5,493 bases of DNA, taken from the NCBI GenBank assembly GCA_013151585.1, contig JAADHY010000425.1, positions 1 to 5,493 of the forward strand, read 5' to 3'. Made by a program: the position numbers and the translations under genes. Of this stretch, positions 1 to 5,493 are shown in pieces (the first letter of the stretch is position 1; each line of letters opens with the position of its first letter). The notes beneath the pieces are model-generated. The model had not been told where the DNA came from. It did no database searches and saw nothing but the letters and a program-made list of their open reading frames with translations. This DNA comes from Planctomycetota bacterium (lineage in GTDB: Bacteria > Planctomycetota > Planctomycetia > Planctomycetales > Planctomycetaceae).

Positions 1-332
1 ACGTCTGCGATCGGATTGCGATTCTCTACGAGGGCGAGCTGAAAGAGCTAGGCCGGGTGGACGACTTGCTGAAAGAGCAGGGGCAGACTCAGTTGCTGAC
101 GACGAGGCTCAACGACGAGGCGATCAAAGACGTCGAAGAGGTGCTCGGCCGGCATGGCGCCAAGTTAATCAGTGTCGACCATCCGACCAATAGCTTGGAA
201 GACCTGTTCTTGAAAACGGTCCATGAGAGCCGGGAGCGGCCCGGTCGGCGCTACGTTCCTCGCGAAGAAGCGGAAGGGGACGGATCGTCGGCGAGCGAAC
301 CGAAGCAGACCGAACCGGCGGTCGACCCTTGA
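1..332 (+). CDS. ABC transporter ATP-binding protein, C-terminal part (5' end outside window)
   Basis: The open frame enters at base 3 and gives 109 residues before TGA at 330-332. It begins VCDRIAILYEGELKELGR, the segment that normally follows the H-loop histidine in ABC ATPases (the 'CDRI.I...G.l...G' region). The Walker A, Q-loop, signature, Walker B and H-loop must therefore lie upstream of the window. A small alpha/beta tail follows and ends in NSLEDLFLKTVHE, typical of ATPases that pair with ABC-2 type permeases. After it come about 33 charged, Pro/Glu-rich residues (RERPGRR to AVDP), probably disordered. A GTG at 57 opens the same frame but would remove conserved sequence, so it is not a start. 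The product should hydrolyse ATP on the cytoplasmic face and power the permease encoded 81 nt downstream. Family assignment is firm; the substrate is unknown. Confidence 0.88.
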   Translation, partial: VCDRIAILYEGELKELGRVDDLLKEQGQTQLLTTRLNDEAIKDVEEVLGRHGAKLISVDHPTNSLEDLFLKTVHESRERPGRRYVPREEAEGDGSSASEPKQTEPAVDP

Positions 333-413
333 TCGATTCGCCCTTCAACCGCCCCGTGGGCTGACCAAACGTTTTCCGGCAACCTTTCTCGAGACTTTTG
401 ACGGCGACCGACG

Positions 414-1994
414 ATGGGATTCAATCCAGAACCGTACGATCTGCTATCGGCGATCGGCTATTGGGCGGTGGTTTTCGGAACCTTTGCGGTTCTCGCGCTG
501 GTCGTTTCCCTGATCATCGCCTGCATCCGCTATGGAGCCACCGACGGGCCGGTGGCCTTGGTGCTGCGCATCCGAACCGGCCTCGGCGATCTGACCAGCA
601 TGAGTTGGCGGCGGATCGGGGCCATTACGATTCTGACGTTCAAAGAGGCGATCCGCCGCAAGGCCTTGATGGTTTTTGTGGTCTTCGCAGTGCTGTTCAT
701 GTTTGCGGGCTGGTTCCTGAGCGACACCAATGCCCGTCCCGATCTCCAGGCGAAAGTGTATATCACGTTCGTCTTGACGGCGATCGCCTGGCTGGTGCTT
801 CCGGTTGCTTTGCTGTTGTCCTGTTGGGGGATTCCAGAAGACATTCGACTGCGGTCGCTGCACACAGTCGTCACCAAGCCCGTGCGCCGGAGCGAGGTGG
901 TGATCGGTCGCATTCTGGGCTTCATCGGGATCAACACGCTCGTGCTGGCGATCATGGCCGGCGTCGGTTATGTCTGGACGCGGCGACATGTCCCGGAAGA
1001 GGCGTTGATTTGCCGCGTGCCGGTTTACGGCGAGCTGAGCTTTACCGACCGGCAGGGGAACACAGAAGATGAGGAAGGGCGGCCGGTCAAAGGGGTTAAC
1101 GTCGGTGATATCTGGGAATTTCGAAGCTACATCGAGGGGGCGACCAAGGCCAGCGCGATCTGGGAATTCGACGTCGGTGAGCCGAGAGACGAGCTGATTC
1201 TCGAATCCCGGTTCGAGGCCTTCCGTACTCACAAAGGCGAAATCGGCAAAGGGCTGTTATGTCGTATGCTTGTGGAAAAGGATGGCCTGCGCGTGCCGAT
1301 CAAGACCTTTGAGGTCGCGGAGTTTACCTATAACGTCATTAGTGTCCCGCGGAAGATCACTCACGAAGGAAAAAACTACGACCTTTTTGAGGATTTAACT
1401 GACAACGGAAAACTGAGAATCGTCGTCCAGTGCCTCGATGCGGGCCAGTACATCGGGATGGCCAAATCGGACCTTTTTATCCGCTTGCCAGATCGCCCGT
1501 TTATTTCCGGATATTTTAAGGCAGTGCTCGGCATCTGGTTAATGGTCGTCCTGATCATCATGCTCGGCGTTACGGCCAGTTGTTTCGTCAAAGGGCCCGT
1601 TGCGACCCTATTGACCTTCGCGTTGCTCGTGGTCGGGCAGGGCTTCCGCGAGTTCATGGATAAGCTCGTAAGCGGACAAGCCCATGGTGGGGGGCCGGTC
1701 GAGTCGATCTATCGCATTCTCACCCATATGAACGTTGTTTCCCCTCTGCCGGAATCCACATTTGCCACTGTGATGCAAACGATCGACAGTGTGATTCTGA
1801 AGATTCTTTGGGTGATTCAGAACATCGTCCCGAACTTCCGGCACTTTCGGATGTCGCCGTATGTGGCAAACGGCTTCGACGTTCCATGGTCCGCGGCTTT
1901 GTTGCCCAGCTTGACCGTGACGGTGGCGTACGTGATCCCCTGTGTGCTTATCGGCTACTACAGCTTGACACTGCGCGAGCTTGAAGCGAAATGA
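414..1994 (+). CDS. ABC-2 type transporter permease with large extracytoplasmic insert
   Basis: This 526-residue membrane protein is the likely channel partner of the upstream ATPase. Hydrophobic segments lie near residues 16-38, 84-102, 116-138, 164-188, 367-392, 395-410 and 494-520. TFKEAIRRK (75-83), just before the second segment, is the coupling-helix type motif of ABC-2 permeases. TKPVRRSEVVIGRILG (154-169) matches the conserved 'TKPV.R.E...GR' segment before the fourth. Residues about 189-362 are polar and probably beta-rich, with WEFRSYIEG (234-242) and FRTHKGEIGKG (270-280); by topology they should face outside the cytoplasm. ATG 414 is the first start after an in-frame TGA at 399-401. 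No good Shine-Dalgarno precedes it. The stop overlaps the next gene by ATGA, implying translational coupling. Export of an unknown substrate or envelope maintenance is inference. Confidence 0.85.
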   Translation: MGFNPEPYDLLSAIGYWAVVFGTFAVLALVVSLIIACIRYGATDGPVALVLRIRTGLGDLTSMSWRRIGAITILTFKEAIRRKALMVFVVFAVLFMFAGWFLSDTNARPDLQAKVYITFVLTAIAWLVLPVALLLSCWGIPEDIRLRSLHTVVTKPVRRSEVVIGRILGFIGINTLVLAIMAGVGYVWTRRHVPEEALICRVPVYGELSFTDRQGNTEDEEGRPVKGVNVGDIWEFRSYIEGATKASAIWEFDVGEPRDELILESRFEAFRTHKGEIGKGLLCRMLVEKDGLRVPIKTFEVAEFTYNVISVPRKITHEGKNYDLFEDLTDNGKLRIVVQCLDAGQYIGMAKSDLFIRLPDRPFISGYFKAVLGIWLMVVLIIMLGVTASCFVKGPVATLLTFALLVVGQGFREFMDKLVSGQAHGGGPVESIYRILTHMNVVSPLPESTFATVMQTIDSVILKILWVIQNIVPNFRHFRMSPYVANGFDVPWSAALLPSLTVTVAYVIPCVLIGYYSLTLRELEAK

Positions 1995-3316
1995 ATCGAC
2001 TTACGTCTCAACAACGGAAACTTGTGTATTTGGCGGGCATTGTGGCCCTGTCCATCCCGATTCTGATCCTGGGGATGCCGTCCACGGGCGAACCGGGGTC
2101 AGGAGGTTCTTTGGCCGCGCTGCGTCAAAAATATGATTTGGGGGAAAGTACGCTGGGGAAGGTCGATCCGACCAGCGCCGCGCTCAACTTGGTTCTGCTC
2201 GGACTGAGAGGCATCGCCGTCGACCTGCTTTGGATTCAGTTGGACCACCAAAAGGACACCAAAAACTGGGCTCAGATGCGGGCTACGACGGAGTCGATCA
2301 TCCTTTTGCAGCCTCACTTCAAGAAGGTCTGGCGTTACCACAGTTGGAACCTAGCCTACAACGTTTCGGCGGAATGGGATGCCGTCGAAGATCGCTTTTA
2401 CTGGGTCAAGGAGGGCATTAAGTTCGGAATGCGAGGCTGTCAGCGCAACGAGCGATATCCTGAGCTGTTTTGGGATGTCGGCAACATGTGCGGCAACAAG
2501 ATTGGCCGTGCGGACGAGTGGCGCTTCTACCGCAAATTCTTCCGAAAAGATCCGGACGAAGAACGCTTCGGCGGCCGAGCGGACCCGGAGATCAATCCCG
2601 CCGGTGACGATAACTATTTGGTGGCCAAGCGGTGGTTTTTCCAGGCAAATGATGCGGAGGAACGGTATGAGCAGCACTTGATGATGCGTGCTCTGTTCCG
2701 TGCTTCACCTTATCGGGCTCAGTTCGGCTACGCTCATGCGTTGAACCGTGAGGGGACGTTCGACGAGAAGGCACGAATCGCGTGGGAAGAATCTTTCCGC
2801 GAGTGGACTCAAGAATACGGCAAGATGCGGTTTCACACGCCCGACTGCGTGCTTTACCTCGAGGCGGACGAAAAGGATATCCACGAACTCGCACAGGAAA
2901 ACGGGGTGGACGAGTCCGTCATCCGGCACTGGCTGGATCGCACGCAGAACGTGACCAACTATCGTTATTGGCGGACACGGGCTTTGTGGGAATCAGAGCC
3001 TGAAACGGTCGCTGCGCATCGAATGCTTTACGATGGCGAACAGGCCTTCAAACGCGGCGAGCTCGACCAGGCTCAGAAGCTGCTCGAGGAGGGCTTGAAG
3101 AAGCTGTCGGAGACGCTGACCAGCTTCGAGGACATGGAATATGACGACACGCTGATCGAGGAGGCTTTGTGGGGCCTTCTGATCTGGCAAAAGATTCTGC
3201 AATTGGAGGGCACGCCCGTTCCTGAAAAATATCCGCTGAAGGACCTGTGGGAGCGGGAACAGAATCGGCTTCCTGACTTGGAATACGACTTTAAGCGGAA
3301 GTACGGCGGGGTCTAG
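1991..3316 (+). CDS. Membrane-anchored TPR-like protein of unknown function, ABC operon partner
   Basis: I do not recognise a characterised family for this 441-residue protein. It opens with a short basic stretch and one hydrophobic segment (about 11-29) without a clear signal-peptidase site, so an N-terminal anchor with the bulk outside the cytoplasm is likely. The remainder is mostly helical and polar. It has about 17 tryptophans, many in aromatic-rich helix pairs such as LLQPHFKKVWRYHSWNLAY (105-123) and a NYRYWRTRALW segment. A TPR-like unit with the usual Gly/Ala pattern, QAFKRGELDQAQKLLEEGL, lies at 351-369. Its ATG overlaps the permease stop (ATGA) with no strong ribosome site of its own, so it is probably translated by coupling and made together with the transporter. 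A scaffold or substrate-handling role is inference. I have an unverified memory of similar planctomycete proteins carrying uninformative transferred names. Confidence 0.8.
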   Translation: MNRLTSQQRKLVYLAGIVALSIPILILGMPSTGEPGSGGSLAALRQKYDLGESTLGKVDPTSAALNLVLLGLRGIAVDLLWIQLDHQKDTKNWAQMRATTESIILLQPHFKKVWRYHSWNLAYNVSAEWDAVEDRFYWVKEGIKFGMRGCQRNERYPELFWDVGNMCGNKIGRADEWRFYRKFFRKDPDEERFGGRADPEINPAGDDNYLVAKRWFFQANDAEERYEQHLMMRALFRASPYRAQFGYAHALNREGTFDEKARIAWEESFREWTQEYGKMRFHTPDCVLYLEADEKDIHELAQENGVDESVIRHWLDRTQNVTNYRYWRTRALWESEPETVAAHRMLYDGEQAFKRGELDQAQKLLEEGLKKLSETLTSFEDMEYDDTLIEEALWGLLIWQKILQLEGTPVPEKYPLKDLWEREQNRLPDLEYDFKRKYGGV

Positions 3317-3331
3317 TGCTCTGTCACGGCA
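3314..3331 (+). repeat. Direct repeat copy 1, overlapping a stop codon
   Basis: The 18-mer TAGTGCTCTGTCACGGCA matches TAGTGCTTTGCCACAGCA at 3449-3466 in 15 of 18 positions, 135 bp apart in the same orientation. Its first three bases are the TAG stop of the TPR-like gene. The similarity fades just after the 18-mer. Whether this is a dispersed genomic repeat cannot be decided from one window. Confidence 0.6.
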
Positions 3332-3352
3332 GAAAGTTAAGATTGCGTTGCA

Positions 3353-3411
3353 TTGTGGTGCGGCCGTCCCGGTCGCCGGTTGCAGGCGCAGGCGAGACGC
3401 CTGCACCACAA
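3353..3411. repeat. Imperfect inverted repeat with nested hairpin (REP/MITE-like)
   Basis: The left arm TTGTGGTGCGGCCGTC (3353-3368) matches the reverse complement of 3396-3411 in 14 of 16 positions; the outer nine bases are perfect. A second, competing stem is GCAGGCG (3388-3394) with CGCCTGC (3398-3404) around a 3-nt loop. GCAGGCG itself is present as two overlapping copies (3382-3388 and 3388-3394). No T-run follows directly; the nearest (3428-3432) is 16 nt past the outer arm, so this is not a standard terminator. Phrases like this are, as I recall, common between planctomycete genes, but that is memory and not a search. Confidence 0.65.
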
Positions 3412-3440
3412 CCCCGCGCGATCCCACTTTTTCGTTTTGA

Positions 3441-3458
3441 CAAAGCATTAGTGCTTTG
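3441..3458. repeat. Perfect 7-bp hairpin with TTAG loop
   Basis: CAAAGCA (3441-3447) and TGCTTTG (3452-3458) pair perfectly around a 4-nt loop. The right half belongs to the second copy of the direct repeat (3449-3466). T-rich sequence lies before the stem on the plus strand (3428-3438), not after it, so it does not act as a classical terminator on either strand. The A/T-rich stem is weak and its role is unknown. Confidence 0.5.
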
Positions 3459-3466
3459 CCACAGCA
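3449..3466 (+). repeat. Direct repeat copy 2
   Basis: TAGTGCTTTGCCACAGCA is the second copy of the 18-mer that starts at 3314 (15 of 18 identical). The two copies bracket the inverted-repeat element at 3353-3411. Unlike copy 1, this one forms a hairpin with the sequence just before it. Confidence 0.6.
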
Positions 3467-3491
3467 TAATTGTGAGGTGGTGAGCGCACGT

Positions 3492-3528
3492 GCTAGCGTC
3501 GGGTCGGGCGGCCTCACCCGCGGCTAAC
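3492..3528. repeat. Imperfect palindrome, REP-like
   Basis: GCTAGCGTCGGGT (3492-3504) matches the reverse complement of ACCCGCGGCTAAC (3516-3528) in 10 of 13 positions across an 11-nt spacer. A competing 6-bp pairing is GTGAGG (3472-3477) with CCTCAC (3512-3517). It is not followed by a T-run. Its position next to the other palindromes suggests a cluster of small dispersed repeats; its copy number elsewhere is unknown. Confidence 0.5.
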
Positions 3529-3708
3529 GACGCCGACCTTCGATCGATTTTCGAACGGCTGCGGGACGTCGGGCCTCGCCAAGGCGAACCAGTCAGTTTT
3601 TTTGTGGCGTGCTGCGGGACGATGTGCGGTTTCGCTCGGGTTATTGCCTTTCGGCGTGGCTCTTGCGTCTGGTTTCTCAGCCGGCTCTTCAAAGGTGGTC
3701 GTGGGTTG

Positions 3709-3738
3709 TTGACAACAAATCCCGTGGCCCGCTAAACT
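3709..3738 (+). promoter_or_regulatory. Sigma70-like promoter (TTGACA-18-TAAACT)
   Basis: A perfect TTGACA (3709-3714) is followed after 18 bp by TAAACT (3733-3738), four of six matches to TATAAT, which would start transcription near 3745. The next plausible coding start on this strand is hppA at 4370, about 625 nt away. It therefore drives either an unusually long leader, an uncalled small RNA, or nothing. In GC-rich DNA a perfect -35 box with usable spacing is fairly unlikely by chance, but there is no experimental support. Confidence 0.45.
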
Positions 3739-4272
3739 CGCCGCTCCGTTACGATTCGACAAAAGTGGCAGAAGCCTCGAACCCTCGATCCGCGGCTGCG
3801 ACCGCAAGGGCGACCGAGGGCAAAATCAACCAACTCCGATCACGACCGATCCGCGAGAGGTCGCCCGCGCAGATGGGGCCGGCGCGCGTGCGAGAACGAA
3901 GGGAGCTGTCTTCTGCCCCGTTTCTCCTCGCGGTTTGGCCGGGCTATGGCAATCTGCCGGCCGCCGGGTCCGAGAATCGTCGCTGTGCGAAGAGGGCTTT
4001 CTGAAACGAGCAGTCGCTAACCCGGATATTCCCGTAGGAGCAATTTGCGGTGTAGATATCCTGCCTGGTTGTGATGGGAAACCGCTGGCCGGCAAGCCCT
4101 CGTTTGCAGCGGGGTCGGCTCCATCATAATTCAGGGATCCCCGGGTTAATGGCTGCCCCCCGAGAAAACCGCGCCACTGGGCGAGGCGCCGACGCCGTCA
4201 CGCATCGGGACGGGCCGATGACCGGCGCGGACGATTGGGCAGTTGGCGGAGAAGGCGTCCAGTCGTTGAAGC

Positions 4273-4294
4273 CGGTGGTCGGTTCGGTGGTCGG
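4273..4294 (+). repeat. Two-copy tandem repeat, 12-bp period
   Basis: CGGTGGTCGG occurs at 4273-4282 and again at 4285-4294, separated by TT. It lies about 75 nt before the hppA start codon. It may be a simple slippage product or a direct-repeat protein site; nothing else supports an operator. Confidence 0.4.
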
Positions 4295-4352
4295 GAGAGC
4301 TGTTGTCAGGTGACGGCTCTGCGCGCGGTCGTTGTCCAAAGTACTTGGTATC

Positions 4353-4358
4353 GGGAGA
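4353..4358 (+). promoter_or_regulatory. Probable ribosome binding site of hppA
   Basis: GGGAGA lies 11 nt before the ATG at 4370, slightly farther than ideal. It is the only purine-rich anti-Shine-Dalgarno match close to this start, with a weaker CGGA at 4364-4367. The start is better supported by the signal-peptide-like N-terminus than by this site. Confidence 0.4.
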
Positions 4359-4369
4359 CAAGACGGACG

Positions 4370-5493
4370 ATGAAAAAGATTTCCAGTTTGCTCACAAAGG
4401 GGAGTGGAAAATGTTGGCGACTGGCCCTGTTGGCCGCGCCGATCGTGTTGGGGGCTCACGGGGTCGTCCAGGCGGCTGAGGAAGCCAGTGCGGCGTCGGA
4501 GATCAGCCAGACGCCGGTCGTTCTCTGCTGGGCTCTGGCGCTTCTGGGTTCGCTGAGCGCCCTGTATTTCGCCCACAAGTTCTTCAAATGGATGATTGAA
4601 CAAGACGAGGGCGATGACTTGATGATCAAGATCGCCGAAAGTGTGCGCACGGGGGCTCGGGCCTACCTGAAGCGGCAGTACACGGTAGTGGCCGGGTTTT
4701 TCGTTCTGATCTCTTTGGCGCTCGGGGTCATGGCTTTCGGTCTGGGGGCTCAGTCGCGATGGGTTCCGTTTGCGTTCCTGACGGGCGGGTTCTTTTCCGG
4801 ACTGGCGGGTTGGTTCGGCATGAAGACGGCGACACTGGCCAGCTCGCGGACGACTCAGGCGGCGAAAACATCGCTGAACGGAGCGTTACAGATCGCCTTC
4901 CGGAGCGGAGCGGTAATGGGGCTCGTTGTCGTCGGGCTGGGACTGCTCGACATTTGCCTTTGGTTCGCCATCCTCTACTGGCTCGTTCCCGCCCTGGGCT
5001 ACCAGGCGATGACATTGGAATCGATCACCGTGACTATGCTGTGTTTCGGCATGGGAGCCAGCAGCCAGGCGCTGTTCGCTCGTGTCGGCGGTGGGATTTT
5101 CACCAAGGCGGCGGACGTGGGAGCGGACCTGGTCGGAAAGGTAGAAGCGGGCATTCCGGAAGACGATCCGCGCAACCCGGCGACGATTGCCGATAACGTG
5201 GGCGACAACGTCGGCGACGTAGCCGGCATGGGGGCCGACCTGTACGAGTCGTATTGCGGTTCGATTCTGGCCAGCGCGGCGTTGGGCGTGGCGGCGTACA
5301 ACGGCCACCCGAAGATGCAGGTCATGATGTTGTTGTTGCCGCTGGTCTTGGCTGGAGTGGGGATTGCGCTGTCGATTGCGGGCATCTATCTGGTTCGCAC
5401 GGAAGAGGGAGCGACCCAGCGCAACCTTCTGAAAGCGCTGGCCCGCGGCATCAACGCCAGCAGTTACGGGGTGGCCGTCGCGGCTCTGCTGCT
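4370..5493 (+). CDS. hppA: Membrane-bound ion-translocating pyrophosphatase, N-terminal part (3' end outside window)
   Basis: The 374 visible residues are about half of a family member. The enzyme hydrolyses cytoplasmic pyrophosphate and pumps H+ and/or Na+ across the membrane. MKKISSLL through VQA-AEE (1-36) looks like a cleavable signal peptide, and the first mature membrane helix is about 49-68. IAESVRTGARAYLKRQY (88-104) is a family motif. The catalytic block runs from R238 through GGGIFTKAADVGADLVGK (240-257), PEDDPRNPATIADNVGDNVG (263-282) and GMGADLYESY (286-295), with K246, D249, D253, D265, D266, D275, D279 and D283 intact. D290 and E293 correspond to the ion-gate Asp and Glu seen in Na+-pumping and several bacterial H+-pumping forms. 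The residues that decide K+ dependence lie beyond the window. It is separated from the ABC operon by 1.05 kb and probably has its own promoter. Confidence 0.95.
   Translation, partial: MKKISSLLTKGSGKCWRLALLAAPIVLGAHGVVQAAEEASAASEISQTPVVLCWALALLGSLSALYFAHKFFKWMIEQDEGDDLMIKIAESVRTGARAYLKRQYTVVAGFFVLISLALGVMAFGLGAQSRWVPFAFLTGGFFSGLAGWFGMKTATLASSRTTQAAKTSLNGALQIAFRSGAVMGLVVVGLGLLDICLWFAILYWLVPALGYQAMTLESITVTMLCFGMGASSQALFARVGGGIFTKAADVGADLVGKVEAGIPEDDPRNPATIADNVGDNVGDVAGMGADLYESYCGSILASAALGVAAYNGHPKMQVMMLLLPLVLAGVGIALSIAGIYLVRTEEGATQRNLLKALARGINASSYGVAVAALL

Larger units (their letters stand above)
3317..4369. other. 1,053-bp intergenic region with no convincing gene
   Basis: Several open frames of 64-131 codons cross this stretch on both strands. 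Their translations are low-complexity, Arg/Pro/Ser-rich and lack recognisable motifs, and those running into hppA are antisense shadows of it, so none is called. The first 200 bases hold the listed repeats and hairpins. A sigma70-like promoter lies at 3709-3738. Further inside, GGGCGACC (3808-3815) can pair perfectly with GGTCGCCC (3859-3866) across 43 nt, which hints at RNA folding but is weak evidence alone. I looked for conserved landmarks of RNase P RNA, tmRNA, signal recognition particle RNA, and fluoride and cobalamin riboswitches, and did not see them. A T-run at 3597-3603 lacks a good adjacent stem, so no terminator is called. Confidence 0.65.

Noticed and set aside
3437..3470. Second TTGACA (3437-3442) followed by CATAAT (3465-3470)
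   Set aside because: The spacer is 22 bp, too long for a sigma70 promoter, and no good -10 lies at 16-18 bp.
3576..3603. TCGCCAAGGCGA stem followed by a T7 run, a possible terminator
   Set aside because: The stem is only 4-5 bp and the T-run starts 9 nt after it, so it does not fit a Rho-independent terminator.
3755..3790. ATTCGAC on the plus strand and GGGTTCGAGG on the minus strand, suggesting tmRNA or tRNA
   Set aside because: No T-stem pairing, acceptor stem or CCA-type 3' end can be built around either.
3609..4004. 131-codon open frame on the plus strand in the gap
   Set aside because: It spans the promoter, has no ribosome site, and its Arg/Ser/Ala-rich product shows no motif or domain.
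4133..4146. GGATCCCCGGGT resembles a cloning-vector polylinker
   Set aside because: Only about 12 bases match and the flanks do not continue as vector, so chance in GC-rich DNA is the simpler explanation.
4169..4178. CGCCACTG resembles a core piece of the cobalamin riboswitch
   Set aside because: The GGAAGG element and the B12 box that should follow are absent.
4411..4479. 22-codon out-of-frame ORF inside hppA preceded by a strong AAAGGGGAG
   Set aside because: It overlaps the signal-peptide codons in another frame, is very short with a Gly/Arg-rich product, and the purine run also encodes KGSGK of hppA.
4124..4603. 159-codon minus-strand open frame over the hppA start
   Set aside because: It is antisense to hppA signal and helix codons and is Pro/Thr/Arg-rich, as expected of a shadow frame in GC-rich DNA.

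Overview
The window looks like a chromosomal stretch from a planctomycete, most likely of the Pirellulales type. The basis is the GC-rich coding sequence, weak Shine-Dalgarno signals, a long tryptophan-rich TPR-like orphan protein behind an ABC-2 transporter, and intergenic palindromic repeats of a style I associate with that group. This placement is inference; no marker gene such as rRNA is present.

Left part (1-3316): three consecutive plus-strand genes that look like one operon. First comes the C-terminal 109 residues of an ABC transporter ATP-binding protein, whose nucleotide-binding core lies before the window. After an 81-nt gap follows a 526-residue ABC-2 type permease with a large extracytoplasmic insert. 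Overlapping it by four bases (ATGA) is a 441-residue, membrane-anchored, tryptophan-rich protein with TPR-like helices and no recognised function. The ATPase and permease would form an export or membrane-remodelling transporter, and the third protein is plausibly an accessory partner. The substrate cannot be told from sequence.

Middle part (3317-4369): about 1.05 kb without a convincing gene. Its first 200 bases are packed with repeats: a pair of 15/18 direct repeats (the first contains the stop codon of the upstream gene), a 16-nt-arm inverted repeat enclosing a smaller hairpin, a perfect 7-bp hairpin and a second palindrome. Further on there is a good sigma70-like promoter (TTGACA, 18 bp, TAAACT) at 3709-3738. 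It lies more than 600 bases before the next start codon, so either the next gene has a very long leader or an unrecognised RNA is made here.

Right part (4370-5493): the first 374 residues of a membrane-bound ion-pumping pyrophosphatase (hppA), cut by the window end. It carries an apparent cleavable signal peptide and a complete set of the N-terminal-half catalytic motifs. It would couple pyrophosphate hydrolysis to H+ and/or Na+ transport and is functionally separate from the transporter operon.

I found no tRNA, rRNA, CRISPR array, insertion sequence or clear Rho-independent terminator. Nothing here is demonstrably a new system. The best candidates for follow-up are the transporter plus orphan partner and the repeat-rich, promoter-bearing gap.
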